10,795 bases of DNA. It comes from an uncultured Collinsella sp. (GTDB taxonomy: Bacteria > Actinomycetota > Coriobacteriia > Coriobacteriales > Coriobacteriaceae). The notes under the pieces were generated by a model that searched no databases, was not told the DNA's origin, and saw only the letters and a list, made by a program, of their open reading frames with translations. The position numbers were made by a program, and so were the translations under genes. Every line of letters begins with the position of its first letter. Position 1 is the stretch's first letter. Positions 1 through 8,031 of this stretch are shown one piece after another. The stretch spans positions 1-10,795 of the forward strand of contig URVZ01000059.1 in NCBI GenBank assembly GCA_900551365.1, written 5' to 3'.

Positions 1-4
1 CCTG

Positions 5-41
5 CGCAAGACGAAGGCCACATTAAGTGGCCTTCTTTGCG
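5..41. other. Stem-loop at the window edge, possibly a terminator
   Basis: A perfect 9-bp inverted repeat, GAAGGCCAC (13-21) and GTGGCCTTC (27-35), encloses a 5-nt loop. An outer CGCAA (5-9) can pair with TTGCG (37-41) after a small bulge. Only three T residues follow on the plus strand and no T run follows on the minus strand, so it is a poor classical terminator in either direction. It could end a gene lying left of the window or act as an RNA-processing hairpin. The stem is directly visible; its role is unknown. Confidence 0.45.
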
Positions 42-106
42 TGCGGAACTCGCGACAAACCTAACCCATCTCGCCCAGCCGTCTGACACGGGGCTCCAAG
101 TTTGTC

Positions 107-141
107 AAAAAAAGCGGTCGGCGCGCAGGTGCGCCGACCGC
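107..141 (-). terminator. Intrinsic terminator of gyrA
   Basis: On the minus strand there is a perfect 11-bp GC-rich stem, GCGGTCGGCGC (pairing 141-131 with 124-114), with a 6-nt loop, followed immediately by seven T residues (113-107). It starts about 40 nt after the gyrA stop codon. Stem plus U-tract is the standard rho-independent form, and it marks the end of the gyrB-gyrA transcript. A small extra hairpin, CTGATA (155-160) with TATCAG (166-171), sits between the stop codon and the terminator. Confidence 0.93.
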
Positions 142-181
142 CGATATATGGGGTCTGATATTTTCTATCAGCTAGGGCCTC

Positions 182-2923
182 TTACTCGTCGAGGAGATCT
201 TCTGGCATGTCGTTGCCGTCGCCTAGGTCGACAGGGGTTTCCTCGGGAGCAGAGCCGTCTTCTGTGGCTTCGCCTTCGGGCTTCTCCTTGGCGGCCGTCA
301 TGCGGGCTACGGCGCAGATGCGGTCGTTGTCGTCGACGGTCATCATCTTGACGCCCTGGGTGGCTCGGCCGGTTTGGCTGATCTCGTCGGTCTTGACGCG
401 AATGACCGTCGCGCCCTCCGTCACGATGAACAGCTCGTGCTGCGGGCCCACCGTCTTCATGGCCGCGAGGTTACCCTTACGCTCGGTCATTTGGATGGTG
501 TAGACGCCCTGGCCGCCGCGATTCTGCTCCGGGTAGTCCGCAACCGGCGTGCGTTTGCCGTAGCCGCGCTCGGTGATGACGAACAGATCACCGTTGCCGT
601 TAGTGACTTCCATGCCCAGAACGCTCACGCCGTCCTTCATACCGATACCGCGAACGCCGCTGGTATCGCGGCCGGTGGCGCGCACCTGCTCCTCGGAGAA
701 CATGATTGCCTTGCCCGCGGTGGTGGCCAGGATAATCTTGTCGCCCTCGCGCACGCGGCGGACGTTCAGCAGCGCGTCGTCGTCACGCAGGTTGATAGCG
801 ATCAGGCCGTCGCGACGGCTGCGGTCATACGCGCTCATCACGGTCTTCTTGACCATGCCGCTCTTGGTGGCAAACATCAGATACTCGTCGGCGGGGAACT
901 CGCGGCAGCTGATGACGCTCGCGATCTTCTCGCCCTCCTCGAAGGGCAGCAGATTGACGATCGCGGTACCGCGCGCCTGGCGCGTACCCACCGGCAGCTC
1001 GTGCACCTTCAGTCGATAAACCTTGCCCTTGCTCGAGAAGAACAGCACGTACTCGTGCGTGGACGCGATGAACATCTCGTCGATGACATCGTCCTCTTTG
1101 AGGTTGACGCCCGACACGCCCTTGCCGCCGCGTTTCTGGGCGCGGTAGGCGGCCACCGGGATACGTTTAACGTAGCCGGTGTGGGTGATGGTCACGACCA
1201 TGTCCTCGTCGGCAATGAGGTCCTCGACGTCCAGGTCCTTCTCGACCTGGCTGATCTCGGTGCGGCGCTTATCGCCAAACTTCTTGGAGATCTCGCGCAT
1301 CTCTTCCTTAATGACGCCCAGGATCTTCTCCTCGTGCGCCAGCAGGTCCTCGTAGTAGGCGATGGCGCGGCGCAGGCCGTCCAGCTCTTCCTGAATCTTG
1401 TCGCGCTCCAGGCCGGTCAGGCGGCGCAGCTTCATCTCGAGGATGGCCGTGGTCTGCTCGGGCGTAAAGCCAAAGCGCTCGATCAGGCGGCTGCTGGCCT
1501 CGGAATCGGTCTGCGAGGAACGGATGATGCTGATGACCTCGTCGATATGGTCAAGGGCCATCAGGTAGCCCTCGAGGATATGCGCACGGGCCTGGGCCTT
1601 CTTAAGGTCGAAGCGGGTGCGTCGGGTGACGACGTCGACCTGGTGGTCGATGTAGTGCTGCAGCATCTCGCGCAGGCTCAGGCATTTGGGAACGCCGTTG
1701 ACGAGCGCCAGGTTGTTGGCGCCGAAGGTCGTCTGCAGCGAGGTGTACTTGTACAGGTTGTTGAGCACGACCTGCGGGATGACGCCCTTCTTGAGTTCGA
1801 TGACCAGACGGATACCCTTCTGGTTGGACTCATCGCGCATGTCCGAGATGCCCTCGATGCGCTTGTCGTTGACGAGCTGGGCGATCTTCTCCTGCAGGGT
1901 GCCTTTGTTGACCATATAGGGAATCTCGGTAAAGACCAGGCGGCTGCGACCGGTCTTGGTGGACTCCACGTGCGCCTTGGCACGCACGGTAATGGAGCCG
2001 CGGCCGGTCTCGTAGCTCTGCTTAATGCCGGCGCTGCCCATGATGATGGCGCCGGTGGGGAAGTCCGGACCGGGCATGATCTGCATGAGCTCGTCGACGG
2101 TGGCGTCGGGGTTGTCGATCAGGTAACAGGTGGCCTCGATCGCCTCGGTGAGGTTGTGCGGGGCGATGTTGGTGGCCATGCCGACGGCGATGCCCTGGCT
2201 GCCGTTGACCAGCAGGTTGGGGAAACGTGCAGGCAGTGCCACGGGCTCGGCGAGCGATTCGTCGTAGTTGGGCTGCCAGTCGACGGTATCCTTCTGCAAG
2301 TCACGCAACAGTTCCATGGCGGGCTTTGCCAGGCGGCTCTCGGTGTAACGCATGGCCGCCGCGCCGTCGCCGTCGATATTGCCGAAGTTGCCGTGACCGT
2401 CGATGAGCGGCGTGCGCATGGAGAACCACTGCGCCAGGCGGACCATGGCCTCATAGACCGCGGAGTCGCCATGCGGGTGGTACTTACCGATAACTTCGCC
2501 GACCGTCCACGCCGACTTCTTGTGCGGGCGGTTGGGGTAGATGCCGCTCTCGTTCATCGCGTACAGGATGCGGCGGTGCACCGGCTTTAAGCCGTCGCGC
2601 ACGTCCGGCAGGGCGCGCGCCGTGATGACCGACATCGAATACTCGATAAACGACTGCTTCATCTCGCGACCGAACTCCGAAATCTGGAGCTGGCCGCCGT
2701 TGATATCCTCGCCGGCCGAGGCGCCACGGTCGACTTCGCCAAAGCTCTCCTCGAGCTCGCCGCCGTCGTCTTCTTCCTCGTCATCATCGGCATCGGGGTT
2801 ATAGGCGTCAGGATCGCCGTCCTCGCCCTGCTCAGCGCGGGCAAGCAGGCGCTTCAGATCGTCGGGCATGCCGGCATCGCCGGCCTCGCCCATACCCTCG
2901 TTATTGTTGATATCGTCTGCCAC
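182..2923 (-). CDS. gyrA: DNA gyrase subunit A with acidic N-terminal extension
   Basis: Breakage-reunion subunit of DNA gyrase, which with GyrB introduces negative supercoils using ATP. The 913-residue product has the winged-helix/tower core from about residue 90. The quinolone-region motif HPHGDSAVYE has Ser154 and Glu158, equivalent to E. coli Ser83 and Asp87, so no classical resistance change is seen there. The catalytic tyrosine is Tyr193 in AAMRYTE, equivalent to E. coli Tyr122. The C-terminal pinwheel carries the GyrA box QKRGGKG at about 596-602 and a degenerate copy QNRGGQG at about 800. The start is GTG with GAGGAGGT four bases upstream. Relative to E. coli, the active site is shifted by 71 residues because of an N-terminal extension rich in Asp and Glu (densest at about 44-60). 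The last 35 or so residues are also acidic. gyrB lies 155 bp upstream and a terminator follows. Confidence 0.98.
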   Translation of the reverse strand: MADDINNNEGMGEAGDAGMPDDLKRLLARAEQGEDGDPDAYNPDADDDEEEDDGGELEESFGEVDRGASAGEDINGGQLQISEFGREMKQSFIEYSMSVITARALPDVRDGLKPVHRRILYAMNESGIYPNRPHKKSAWTVGEVIGKYHPHGDSAVYEAMVRLAQWFSMRTPLIDGHGNFGNIDGDGAAAMRYTESRLAKPAMELLRDLQKDTVDWQPNYDESLAEPVALPARFPNLLVNGSQGIAVGMATNIAPHNLTEAIEATCYLIDNPDATVDELMQIMPGPDFPTGAIIMGSAGIKQSYETGRGSITVRAKAHVESTKTGRSRLVFTEIPYMVNKGTLQEKIAQLVNDKRIEGISDMRDESNQKGIRLVIELKKGVIPQVVLNNLYKYTSLQTTFGANNLALVNGVPKCLSLREMLQHYIDHQVDVVTRRTRFDLKKAQARAHILEGYLMALDHIDEVISIIRSSQTDSEASSRLIERFGFTPEQTTAILEMKLRRLTGLERDKIQEELDGLRRAIAYYEDLLAHEEKILGVIKEEMREISKKFGDKRRTEISQVEKDLDVEDLIADEDMVVTITHTGYVKRIPVAAYRAQKRGGKGVSGVNLKEDDVIDEMFIASTHEYVLFFSSKGKVYRLKVHELPVGTRQARGTAIVNLLPFEEGEKIASVISCREFPADEYLMFATKSGMVKKTVMSAYDRSRRDGLIAINLRDDDALLNVRRVREGDKIILATTAGKAIMFSEEQVRATGRDTSGVRGIGMKDGVSVLGMEVTNGNGDLFVITERGYGKRTPVADYPEQNRGGQGVYTIQMTERKGNLAAMKTVGPQHELFIVTEGATVIRVKTDEISQTGRATQGVKMMTVDDNDRICAVARMTAAKEKPEGEATEDGSAPEETPVDLGDGNDMPEDLLDE

Positions 2924-2926
2924 GTT

Positions 2927-2934
2927 ACCTCCTC
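2927..2934 (-). promoter_or_regulatory. gyrA ribosome binding site
   Basis: Reads GAGGAGGT on the minus strand, ending 3 nt before the GTG start codon (AGGAGG itself ends 4 nt before it). This strong site supports initiation at 2923, and so supports the acidic N-terminal extension. The internal Met at about residue 88, where many GyrA proteins would begin, has only a weak CGAG upstream. Confidence 0.8.
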
Positions 2935-2973
2935 ATGGTTTGCGTGGTCCATTAGTTCCCTACCACGGAGACA

Positions 2974-3070
2974 GCTTTTCCAGGTGCCGCAGATTCGCCC
3001 GAAAGAGGAGGGAAGCGTACTTGGGTACGCGACCGACGATTGAGGGCGAAGGTGCGGTGGCTGGGAAAGC
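2974..3070. repeat. Large imperfect inverted repeat in the gyrB-gyrA spacer
   Basis: The arms 2974-3000 and 3044-3070 are inverted copies matching at 21 of 27 positions by my count. Matched blocks include GCTTT/AAAGC, CCAG/CTGG, CCGCA/TGCGG and TTCGCCC/GGGCGAA. The interval between the arms holds a second, perfect hairpin: GCGTAC (3015-3020), TTGG loop, GTACGC (3025-3030). A further 6-bp stem, CGTGGT (2943-2948) with ACCACG (2962-2967), lies nearer gyrA. The whole 155-bp spacer between gyrB and gyrA is therefore structured. No U-tract follows, so it is not a standard terminator. It may be a dispersed palindromic element or an mRNA processing or stability structure; the sequence alone cannot decide. 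Confidence 0.8.
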
Positions 3071-3078
3071 CGAACAGG

Positions 3079-5109
3079 TTAGGCGTCTAAGAAGCGCGCG
3101 TCGTGCGCGTGCTTCTCGATGTACTCGCGGCGATAGCCGACCTCGGAGCCCATCAGCTCGCGCACGGCGCGGTCCGCCACCACGGCGTCCTCGATCGACA
3201 CGCGCTGTAGGATGCGGGTCTTGGGATCCATCGTCGTCGAGGCAAGCTGCTTGGGGTCCATCTCGCCCAGGCCCTTGTAGCGCTGGACGGTATAGCCCTT
3301 GCGCTTCTTGGTGATCTTGCCGTCCTTGGCCTTGCCGTCCTCGTCGTTATCGTCGGGGTTCAGGCCCAGGCTCTGGATGGTGTCGCGCAGGATCTCGTCT
3401 TCGGGCTGGCGGCCGTTGGGATACACGTAGTGGATCTTGTTGCGCACCTTAATGCCAAAGATGGGCGGGCAGGCAACATAGACGTAGCCGGCATCGATCA
3501 GCGGACGCATGTACTTGTAGAAGAACGTCAGCAGCAGGATGCGGATATGCGCACCGTCGACGTCTGCATCGGTCATGATGATGATCTTGTGGTAGCGCGC
3601 CTTGGTGATATCGAAGTCGCCGCCGTCGCCGGCGCTCGTCGTGACGCCGCAGCCGATCGCGGTAATCAGCGACTGGATGGTGTCACTCGAGAACGCGCGA
3701 TGGTCACCAACGCGTTCGACGTTCAGAATCTTGCCGCGCAGGGGCAGAATCGCCTGGATGTCTCGGCGACGGCCGTCCTTGGCCGAACCGCCTGCCGAGT
3801 CGCCCTCTACGATGAAGAGCTCGGTCAGCTCGGCATCGCGCACCGAGCAGTCAGCGAGCTTACCGGGCAGGGACGCCGTCTCGAGCAGGCTCTTGCGGCG
3901 GGTCGCCTCGCGCGCCTTGCGGGCGGCATTGCGCGCCTTGCAGGCCTGTTGCGCCTTCTTGACGATCTCGCGGGCGGGCTTGGGATGCTCCTCGAGGTAA
4001 TCGGCGAGGCCGTCGGTCACGATCTTGAGCGTGAGCGCGCGCATATAGGAGCTGCCGAGCTTGGCCTTGGTCTGGCCCTCAAACTGCGGATCGGGCAGCT
4101 TGACCGAGATAACGGCCGAAAGGCCCTCGCGCACATCGTCGCCGGTCAGGTTGGCGTCTTTTTCCTTGAGCAGGTTCTGTTTGCGCGCGTAGTCGTTGAT
4201 CACGCGAGTGAGCGCGGTGCGGAAGCCCTCAAGGTGCATGCCGCCCTCGGGGGTGTAGATGTCGTTGGCAAACGACATGACGTTCTCGCCGTAGCCGCTA
4301 TTCCACTGCAGGGAAACCTCGACCTCTCCCATCTTGGCCACAGGCGCGTCCGGGTCCGATTTGCCCTCGATGTAGATGGGCTCCTTAAAGGCCTCGGGGA
4401 CGTCCTTGCCCTCGTTGAGGAACTTGACGAAGTCGATGATGCCGCCCTCGTAGCAAAACTCCTCCACGTGGGGAGTCGCTTCGCGCTCGTCGGTCAGCAC
4501 GATTTTGAGGTTCTTATTGAGGAACGCCGTCTCCTGCAGACGGTTGTGCAGCGTATCGAAATCGTAGATGCAGGTCTCGAAGATCTCATCGTCGGGCCAG
4601 AAGGTGACGGTGGTGCCCGTCGAATCCGAGGTGCCCACGACCTCCATCTTCTTGACGGTCTTGCCGCGCGAGAACTCCATCTCGTAGGTGTTGCCATCGC
4701 GACGAACTTGAACGACCACGCGCTTGGACAGCGCGTTGACGACGGAGATGCCCACGCCGTGCAGGCCGCCCGAGACCTTATAGGCCGAGTTATCGAACTT
4801 ACCGCCGGCGTGCAGGATCGTCATGACGACCTCGAGCGTCGGGATCTTTTTAACAGGGTGCTCGTCGACGGGGATGCCGCGCCCGTTGTCGACGACCGTG
4901 ATGGAGTTGTCGGCGTGGACCGTCACCTGGATCTCGGTGCAGAAACCGGCCATGGCCTCGTCGACGGAGTTGTCAACGATCTCCCACACCAGGTGATGCA
5001 GACCGCTGGCGCTCGTCGAGCCGATATACATGCCCGGGCGCTTACGAACGGCCTCGAGACCTTCGAGAATCTTAATCTCGCCGCCATCGTAATCGTTTTC
5101 GTTTGCCAC
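3079..5109 (-). CDS. gyrB: DNA gyrase subunit B
   Basis: ATPase subunit of DNA gyrase. Numbering from the GTG at 5109 gives 676 residues. The GHKL ATPase fold shows EIVDNSVDEA (Glu43, Asn47), VVDNGRG (Asp74) and the glycine loop SGGLHGVG (113-120). The transducer segment contains the conserved QTKAKLG. The TOPRIM domain has EGDSAGG with Glu435 and the metal-binding DADVD at 514-518. The tail carries QRYKGLGEMDP. A TTG 18 nt upstream also opens this frame, but AAGGAGG overlaps the extra codons and is ideally placed for the GTG, so I prefer 5109. A charged insertion of roughly 25 residues (about 580-606, rich in Asp, Lys and Gly) precedes the QRYKGLGE motif. An intrinsic terminator upstream separates gyrB from dciA. 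The 49-bp leader must hold or abut the promoter, but I see no convincing -35/-10 pair. Confidence 0.97.
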   Translation of the reverse strand: MANENDYDGGEIKILEGLEAVRKRPGMYIGSTSASGLHHLVWEIVDNSVDEAMAGFCTEIQVTVHADNSITVVDNGRGIPVDEHPVKKIPTLEVVMTILHAGGKFDNSAYKVSGGLHGVGISVVNALSKRVVVQVRRDGNTYEMEFSRGKTVKKMEVVGTSDSTGTTVTFWPDDEIFETCIYDFDTLHNRLQETAFLNKNLKIVLTDEREATPHVEEFCYEGGIIDFVKFLNEGKDVPEAFKEPIYIEGKSDPDAPVAKMGEVEVSLQWNSGYGENVMSFANDIYTPEGGMHLEGFRTALTRVINDYARKQNLLKEKDANLTGDDVREGLSAVISVKLPDPQFEGQTKAKLGSSYMRALTLKIVTDGLADYLEEHPKPAREIVKKAQQACKARNAARKAREATRRKSLLETASLPGKLADCSVRDAELTELFIVEGDSAGGSAKDGRRRDIQAILPLRGKILNVERVGDHRAFSSDTIQSLITAIGCGVTTSAGDGGDFDITKARYHKIIIMTDADVDGAHIRILLLTFFYKYMRPLIDAGYVYVACPPIFGIKVRNKIHYVYPNGRQPEDEILRDTIQSLGLNPDDNDEDGKAKDGKITKKRKGYTVQRYKGLGEMDPKQLASTTMDPKTRILQRVSIEDAVVADRAVRELMGSEVGYRREYIEKHAHDARFLDA

Positions 5110-5113
5110 ACGT

Positions 5114-5120
5114 CCTCCTT
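5114..5120 (-). promoter_or_regulatory. gyrB ribosome binding site deciding the start
   Basis: AAGGAGG on the minus strand, four bases before GTG at 5109-5107. This is the same spacing and the same GTG-GCA beginning as gyrA. It lies inside the longer reading frame that opens with TTG at 5127, which argues that the TTG is not the start. Confidence 0.82.
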
Positions 5121-5158
5121 CAGTCAAGAAAATGTGTACAGCCTTACTAGTTTATCGT

Positions 5159-5188
5159 AAAAAAATACCCTCGGGAACGAGGGTATTT
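5159..5188 (-). terminator. Intrinsic terminator after dciA
   Basis: On the minus strand, AAATACCCTCG (5188-5178), loop TTCC and CGAGGGTATTT (5173-5163) form a perfect 11-bp stem that runs into TTTT (5162-5159), giving seven consecutive T residues in all. It begins 27 nt after the dciA stop codon. It should end transcripts from the dnaN-recF-dciA cluster, leaving gyrB to its own promoter. On the plus strand there is no useful T run, so the direction is clear. Confidence 0.92.
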
Positions 5189-5214
5189 GGCTCTACAAGG
5201 CCACCAGATGCGAT

Positions 5215-5778
5215 TTAAGGCTCTTTTTTGCCTTGCACGCCCTTGGCCCACTCGGCACTGGCTCTCATGGCATTCTCGAGGGCCTCGCGCAGTTTTTGGT
5301 CTTCGATGGGCGCCACTTGGCGCTCGATCTCGGTACGCTCGGCCTCACTTAGGTCGGCGTGCGGGGCCGGCGGTCGCTCGGTCGTCGACGGGCGCAGGCG
5401 CTCCTTGGCGGCGGGCGGCGTGTGACCGGGCGCGGTGGTTTTGAACACCAGGCCATCCACATGCGCACCGACGCGCTCCATGCGCGCGCGGATGATCTCG
5501 CGCAACAGCGTCATTTCCTGCGTCCACGAGGGCGAGTCGAGATACACCAGCAGCTCATTGGACTCGGGCAGGTAGCGCAGTCCCGTCACATGCCGTCCCT
5601 CGCGCGTGCCCGAGCACACCGCGTTCCATGCGCGATAGACCGTGCGCGACTCCTCGGCGGCCTCCATCTGCGCACGGCGCTCGGGGGTCGCCGACGCCAG
5701 GATGCGCTGGCGCTCTGCGTTCAAAAACCCGCTGAAGGCGACCGTTTCGCTCTCGCGCTCGTAATTAGCACGTCTCAC
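5215..5778 (-). CDS. dciA: DUF721/DciA-family protein
   Basis: The 187-residue product matches the DUF721 pattern at about residues 48-113: YRAWNAVCSG, then GLRYLPESNELLVYLDSPSW, then a helix (QEMTLLREIIRARM) and VDGLVFK. DciA proteins are the widespread ancestral partner of the replicative helicase DnaB in bacteria that lack DnaC or DnaI, and a DUF721 gene after recF is common in actinobacteria. The N-terminal 45 residues are charged and probably helical. After the domain come a Pro/Thr-rich linker (about 115-142) and a charged helical C-terminal tail. The GTG start overlaps the 3' end of recF by 14 bp, implying translational coupling. An AAGG lies upstream at workable distance. Family assignment rests on pattern and context; function is from the family. 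Confidence 0.82.
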   Translation of the reverse strand: MRRANYERESETVAFSGFLNAERQRILASATPERRAQMEAAEESRTVYRAWNAVCSGTREGRHVTGLRYLPESNELLVYLDSPSWTQEMTLLREIIRARMERVGAHVDGLVFKTTAPGHTPPAAKERLRPSTTERPPAPHADLSEAERTEIERQVAPIEDQKLREALENAMRASAEWAKGVQGKKEP

Positions 5779-6871
5779 CCATGCTCACCACCTTGGCTCG
5801 ATCAAGCAGGTCATCGGTAAAGTACCCCAGGTTGGTCGTGGTTATAACCGTCTGGATATCATCGCCGATCAGCCGCAGGAAAGCGCCGCGACGCTCGCCG
5901 TCGAGCTCGCTCATCACGTCGTCCAAAAGCAGCAGTGGGGCGGTGCCCAGGACATCGCGAGCCACGGCAACCTCGGCCACCTTCCAGGACAGTACCAACG
6001 TTCGCTGCTGTCCTTGGCTGGCAAATGAACGGGCGGAGCGACCCGCCACGGTAAATTCAATCTCGTCGCGATGCGGTCCCACCAACGTCACGCCGCGGCG
6101 AATTTCCTCGTCGGCGTGCTCATCAAGGGCGGCCAGCATGCGCTCGTACGCCCAGCCCTTCAGCTCTTCGCGATCCTCGACCTGGGGCAAATCCCCCAGC
6201 GTGGACGCATAGGCCACGTTGGCAGCCTCTCCGGACGCCACTTGCCCGTAGGCAGTGTGTACATGGCCCGCCAGCCGGTCGAGCAGGGCCAACCGGTGCA
6301 CGAGCAGAGCCGCGCCCGCGCGGGCAATCGAATCGTTCCACGCGCCGAGCATCTCACGGCAGCACCAGGTCTCCTTGAGCAAGGCGTTACGCTGGGTCAC
6401 GCAGCGCCCATAGGTGCTCGCAAGATCGGCATAGCGTGCGCTCAGTTGCATGCCAAAGTCATCGAGGGCGGCGCGGCGCACACTGGCGCCTCGCTTAACC
6501 ATGTCCAGATGGTCGGGGCAAAACAGCACGCTCGGCAGAACCCCGCGCACACCGGCGGCAGAGCATCTCTTACCGTTGCGGCTAAACGAGCGCTTACCGT
6601 CCTCCGCGCTCAATCCCATATCAAGCACGCGGCCGTCGCCCTCGAGCCTCAGCTCGACCTTGCACGAGCCCACGCCGTCATGGACGAGCTCGGCTGCGGT
6701 CGGATGCCTAAACGAGGCGCCGCTCGTCAGCAGCTGCAGCGCCTCTATGAGATTGGTCTTTCCCGCCGCGTTTGGTCCCGCAAGTATCGTCACGCCCTCG
6801 TCCAGGGCAAGACGATAGCTATCGAAGCTGCGGTAGTGCGCGACGGAAAGATCGCGGGCGAACATGGTCAT
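5765..6871 (-). CDS. recF: DNA replication and repair protein RecF
   Basis: SMC-like ATPase that binds gapped DNA with RecR and RecO and helps load RecA. The 368-residue length is usual for the family. Walker A is GPNAAGKT at 32-39. The ABC-type signature SQGQQRT begins at about 285. Walker B, LLLLDDVMSELD, begins at about 313, and TTTN follows in the position of the switch region. The start used is ATG at 6871, 9 nt after the dnaN stop codon; a second ATG two codons later is an equally good choice because neither has a clear Shine-Dalgarno sequence. Translation probably depends on coupling to dnaN. The 3' end overlaps dciA. Confidence 0.96.
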   Translation of the reverse strand: MTMFARDLSVAHYRSFDSYRLALDEGVTILAGPNAAGKTNLIEALQLLTSGASFRHPTAAELVHDGVGSCKVELRLEGDGRVLDMGLSAEDGKRSFSRNGKRCSAAGVRGVLPSVLFCPDHLDMVKRGASVRRAALDDFGMQLSARYADLASTYGRCVTQRNALLKETWCCREMLGAWNDSIARAGAALLVHRLALLDRLAGHVHTAYGQVASGEAANVAYASTLGDLPQVEDREELKGWAYERMLAALDEHADEEIRRGVTLVGPHRDEIEFTVAGRSARSFASQGQQRTLVLSWKVAEVAVARDVLGTAPLLLLDDVMSELDGERRGAFLRLIGDDIQTVITTTNLGYFTDDLLDRAKVVSMGETC

Positions 6872-6880
6872 GGCGCAGCG

Positions 6881-7984
6881 CTAGATGCGGACCGGCATGA
6901 CCAGGTACAGGTAGTTGATCTTGTCGTAGGACTTGAAGATGCCCGCCTGCGAGTAGCTCTTGAGCTCCAGCGTGATCTCCTTCTCCTTGGACAGGGCATT
7001 GAGGCAGCCGAAGATGTAGTGGTAGTTGAAGGCGATGGTACCTGACTCGCCCTCGGCCTCGACATCGATCGTCTCCTGCGCAAGGTCCTGGTCGTTGGAG
7101 ATGGAGGACAGGCCCATCTGCCCATTCTCGACGTCGATCTCGAACTTGACGGCGGGGTTGGCGCTCGCGATGACCGCCACGCGCTTGAGGGCGGCGTTGA
7201 AGGCGGCCACGTCGATCTTGACGCTCGTCACGCACGAATCGGGGATGAGCTGCTTGTAGTTGGGGTACACGCCCTCGATGCGACGCGACACGTAGGTGGT
7301 GTTGCCGGCCTCGAAGACGACCTGGGTGTCGGTAGCCCCGATCATGATGGTCGCCTGGCTGGCCATGATGTTCAGTGCGTCGTTAAAGGCGTCAGCCGGA
7401 ACGTTGAGCTCAAAGGAGCCCTCGAGGGTCGAGGTCTCGACCTGCGTATCGCACACGGCCAAGCGGAAGGAATCGGTCGCTACCAGGCGTACGGTGTTGT
7501 TCTCGACCTTCATGTGCACGCCGCCCAGGATGGGGCGAGCCTTGTCGGTCGAGGTGACGCGCCACACGCGGCCGACCATTTCGGACAAGACATCGGTCGG
7601 CAGCTCCACGGCACTCTCGATGGCATAGGCCGGAAACTCGGGGAAGTCATTGGCATCGAGCGTGTTCAGGCGAAAAGAGCTCTTCTCGCAACCAATCAGC
7701 ACCTGGCGCTCGGACAGCTCAAAGGTGACCGGGGCATCGGGGAGGGTCTTGGTGATATTGGAGAGCATCTTACAGGGAATAACCATCTCGCCCTCTTCTT
7801 CGACATGCGCCGCGATGCGATGACGGATCGAGATGGTGTAGTTAGAGGTCTGGAATTCCAAGATGCCGTCTTGGGCCTTAACGAGCACGCCCGACAGGAT
7901 GGGGAGGGTGGATGCCGAAGCGACACCCTTCATAACGACGCCGATGGCTTGTGTAAGCGAGCTCTGGCTGACGGTGAACTTCAT
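6881..7984 (-). CDS. dnaN: DNA polymerase III sliding clamp, beta subunit
   Basis: The ring-shaped processivity clamp for the replicative polymerase, also a docking platform for repair polymerases. At 367 residues it has the normal length for three repeated clamp domains (about 1-120, 121-245 and 246-367). Recognisable points are the MKFTVSQSSL start, TLPILSGVL, the second-domain stretch VRLVATDSFRLA and the family's C-terminal ending YLVMPVRI. The ATG start has AGAAAGG 9 nt upstream (8000-7994). The gene follows the putative oriC and leads into recF. Its 5' untranslated region coincides with the AT-rich part of the origin, so dnaN transcription and origin opening may interfere. Confidence 0.97.
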   Translation of the reverse strand: MKFTVSQSSLTQAIGVVMKGVASASTLPILSGVLVKAQDGILEFQTSNYTISIRHRIAAHVEEEGEMVIPCKMLSNITKTLPDAPVTFELSERQVLIGCEKSSFRLNTLDANDFPEFPAYAIESAVELPTDVLSEMVGRVWRVTSTDKARPILGGVHMKVENNTVRLVATDSFRLAVCDTQVETSTLEGSFELNVPADAFNDALNIMASQATIMIGATDTQVVFEAGNTTYVSRRIEGVYPNYKQLIPDSCVTSVKIDVAAFNAALKRVAVIASANPAVKFEIDVENGQMGLSSISNDQDLAQETIDVEAEGESGTIAFNYHYIFGCLNALSKEKEITLELKSYSQAGIFKSYDKINYLYLVMPVRI

Positions 7985-7985
7985 C

Positions 7986-8031
7986 TTTTAATACCTTTCT
8001 ATAGATATAAATATCTTAATAATAGTAATAG
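7986..8031 (+). promoter_or_regulatory. AT-rich unwinding element with TA[A/G] (DnaA-trio-like) triplets
   Basis: An almost GC-free stretch ends in five consecutive triplets on the plus strand: TAA TAA TAG TAA TAG (8017-8031). Read 3' to 5' they are GAT, AAT, GAT, AAT, AAT, the [G/A]AT form described for the DnaA-trio element of the basal bacterial origin unwinding system. A box-like TGTTGATTA (8044-8052) lies 12 bp beyond the triplets. The AT-rich run towards dnaN would be the first melted DNA. The motif is visible; unwinding is inference. Confidence 0.68.

Noticed and set aside
54..106. GACAAAC (54-60) and GTTTGTC (100-106) as an inverted repeat
   Set aside because: Only 7 bp with a 39-nt spacer and no further pairing; not enough for a structural or attachment-site claim.
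103..108. TTGACA on the minus strand just past the gyrA terminator, a possible -35 box
   Set aside because: No acceptable -10 hexamer lies at 16-18 bp, and the hexamer begins inside the terminator T run.
374..2590. Very long plus-strand open frame opposite gyrA (738 codons), and similar ones opposite gyrB (3430-5160) and recF/dnaN (6071-7045)
   Set aside because: They mirror GC-rich third positions of well-conserved genes on the other strand, are rich in Asp/Val/Leu/Ala as such shadows are, and show no recognisable domains.
5110..5127. TTG start giving GyrB six extra residues
   Set aside because: The Shine-Dalgarno AAGGAGG lies within these codons and is correctly spaced for the GTG at 5109.
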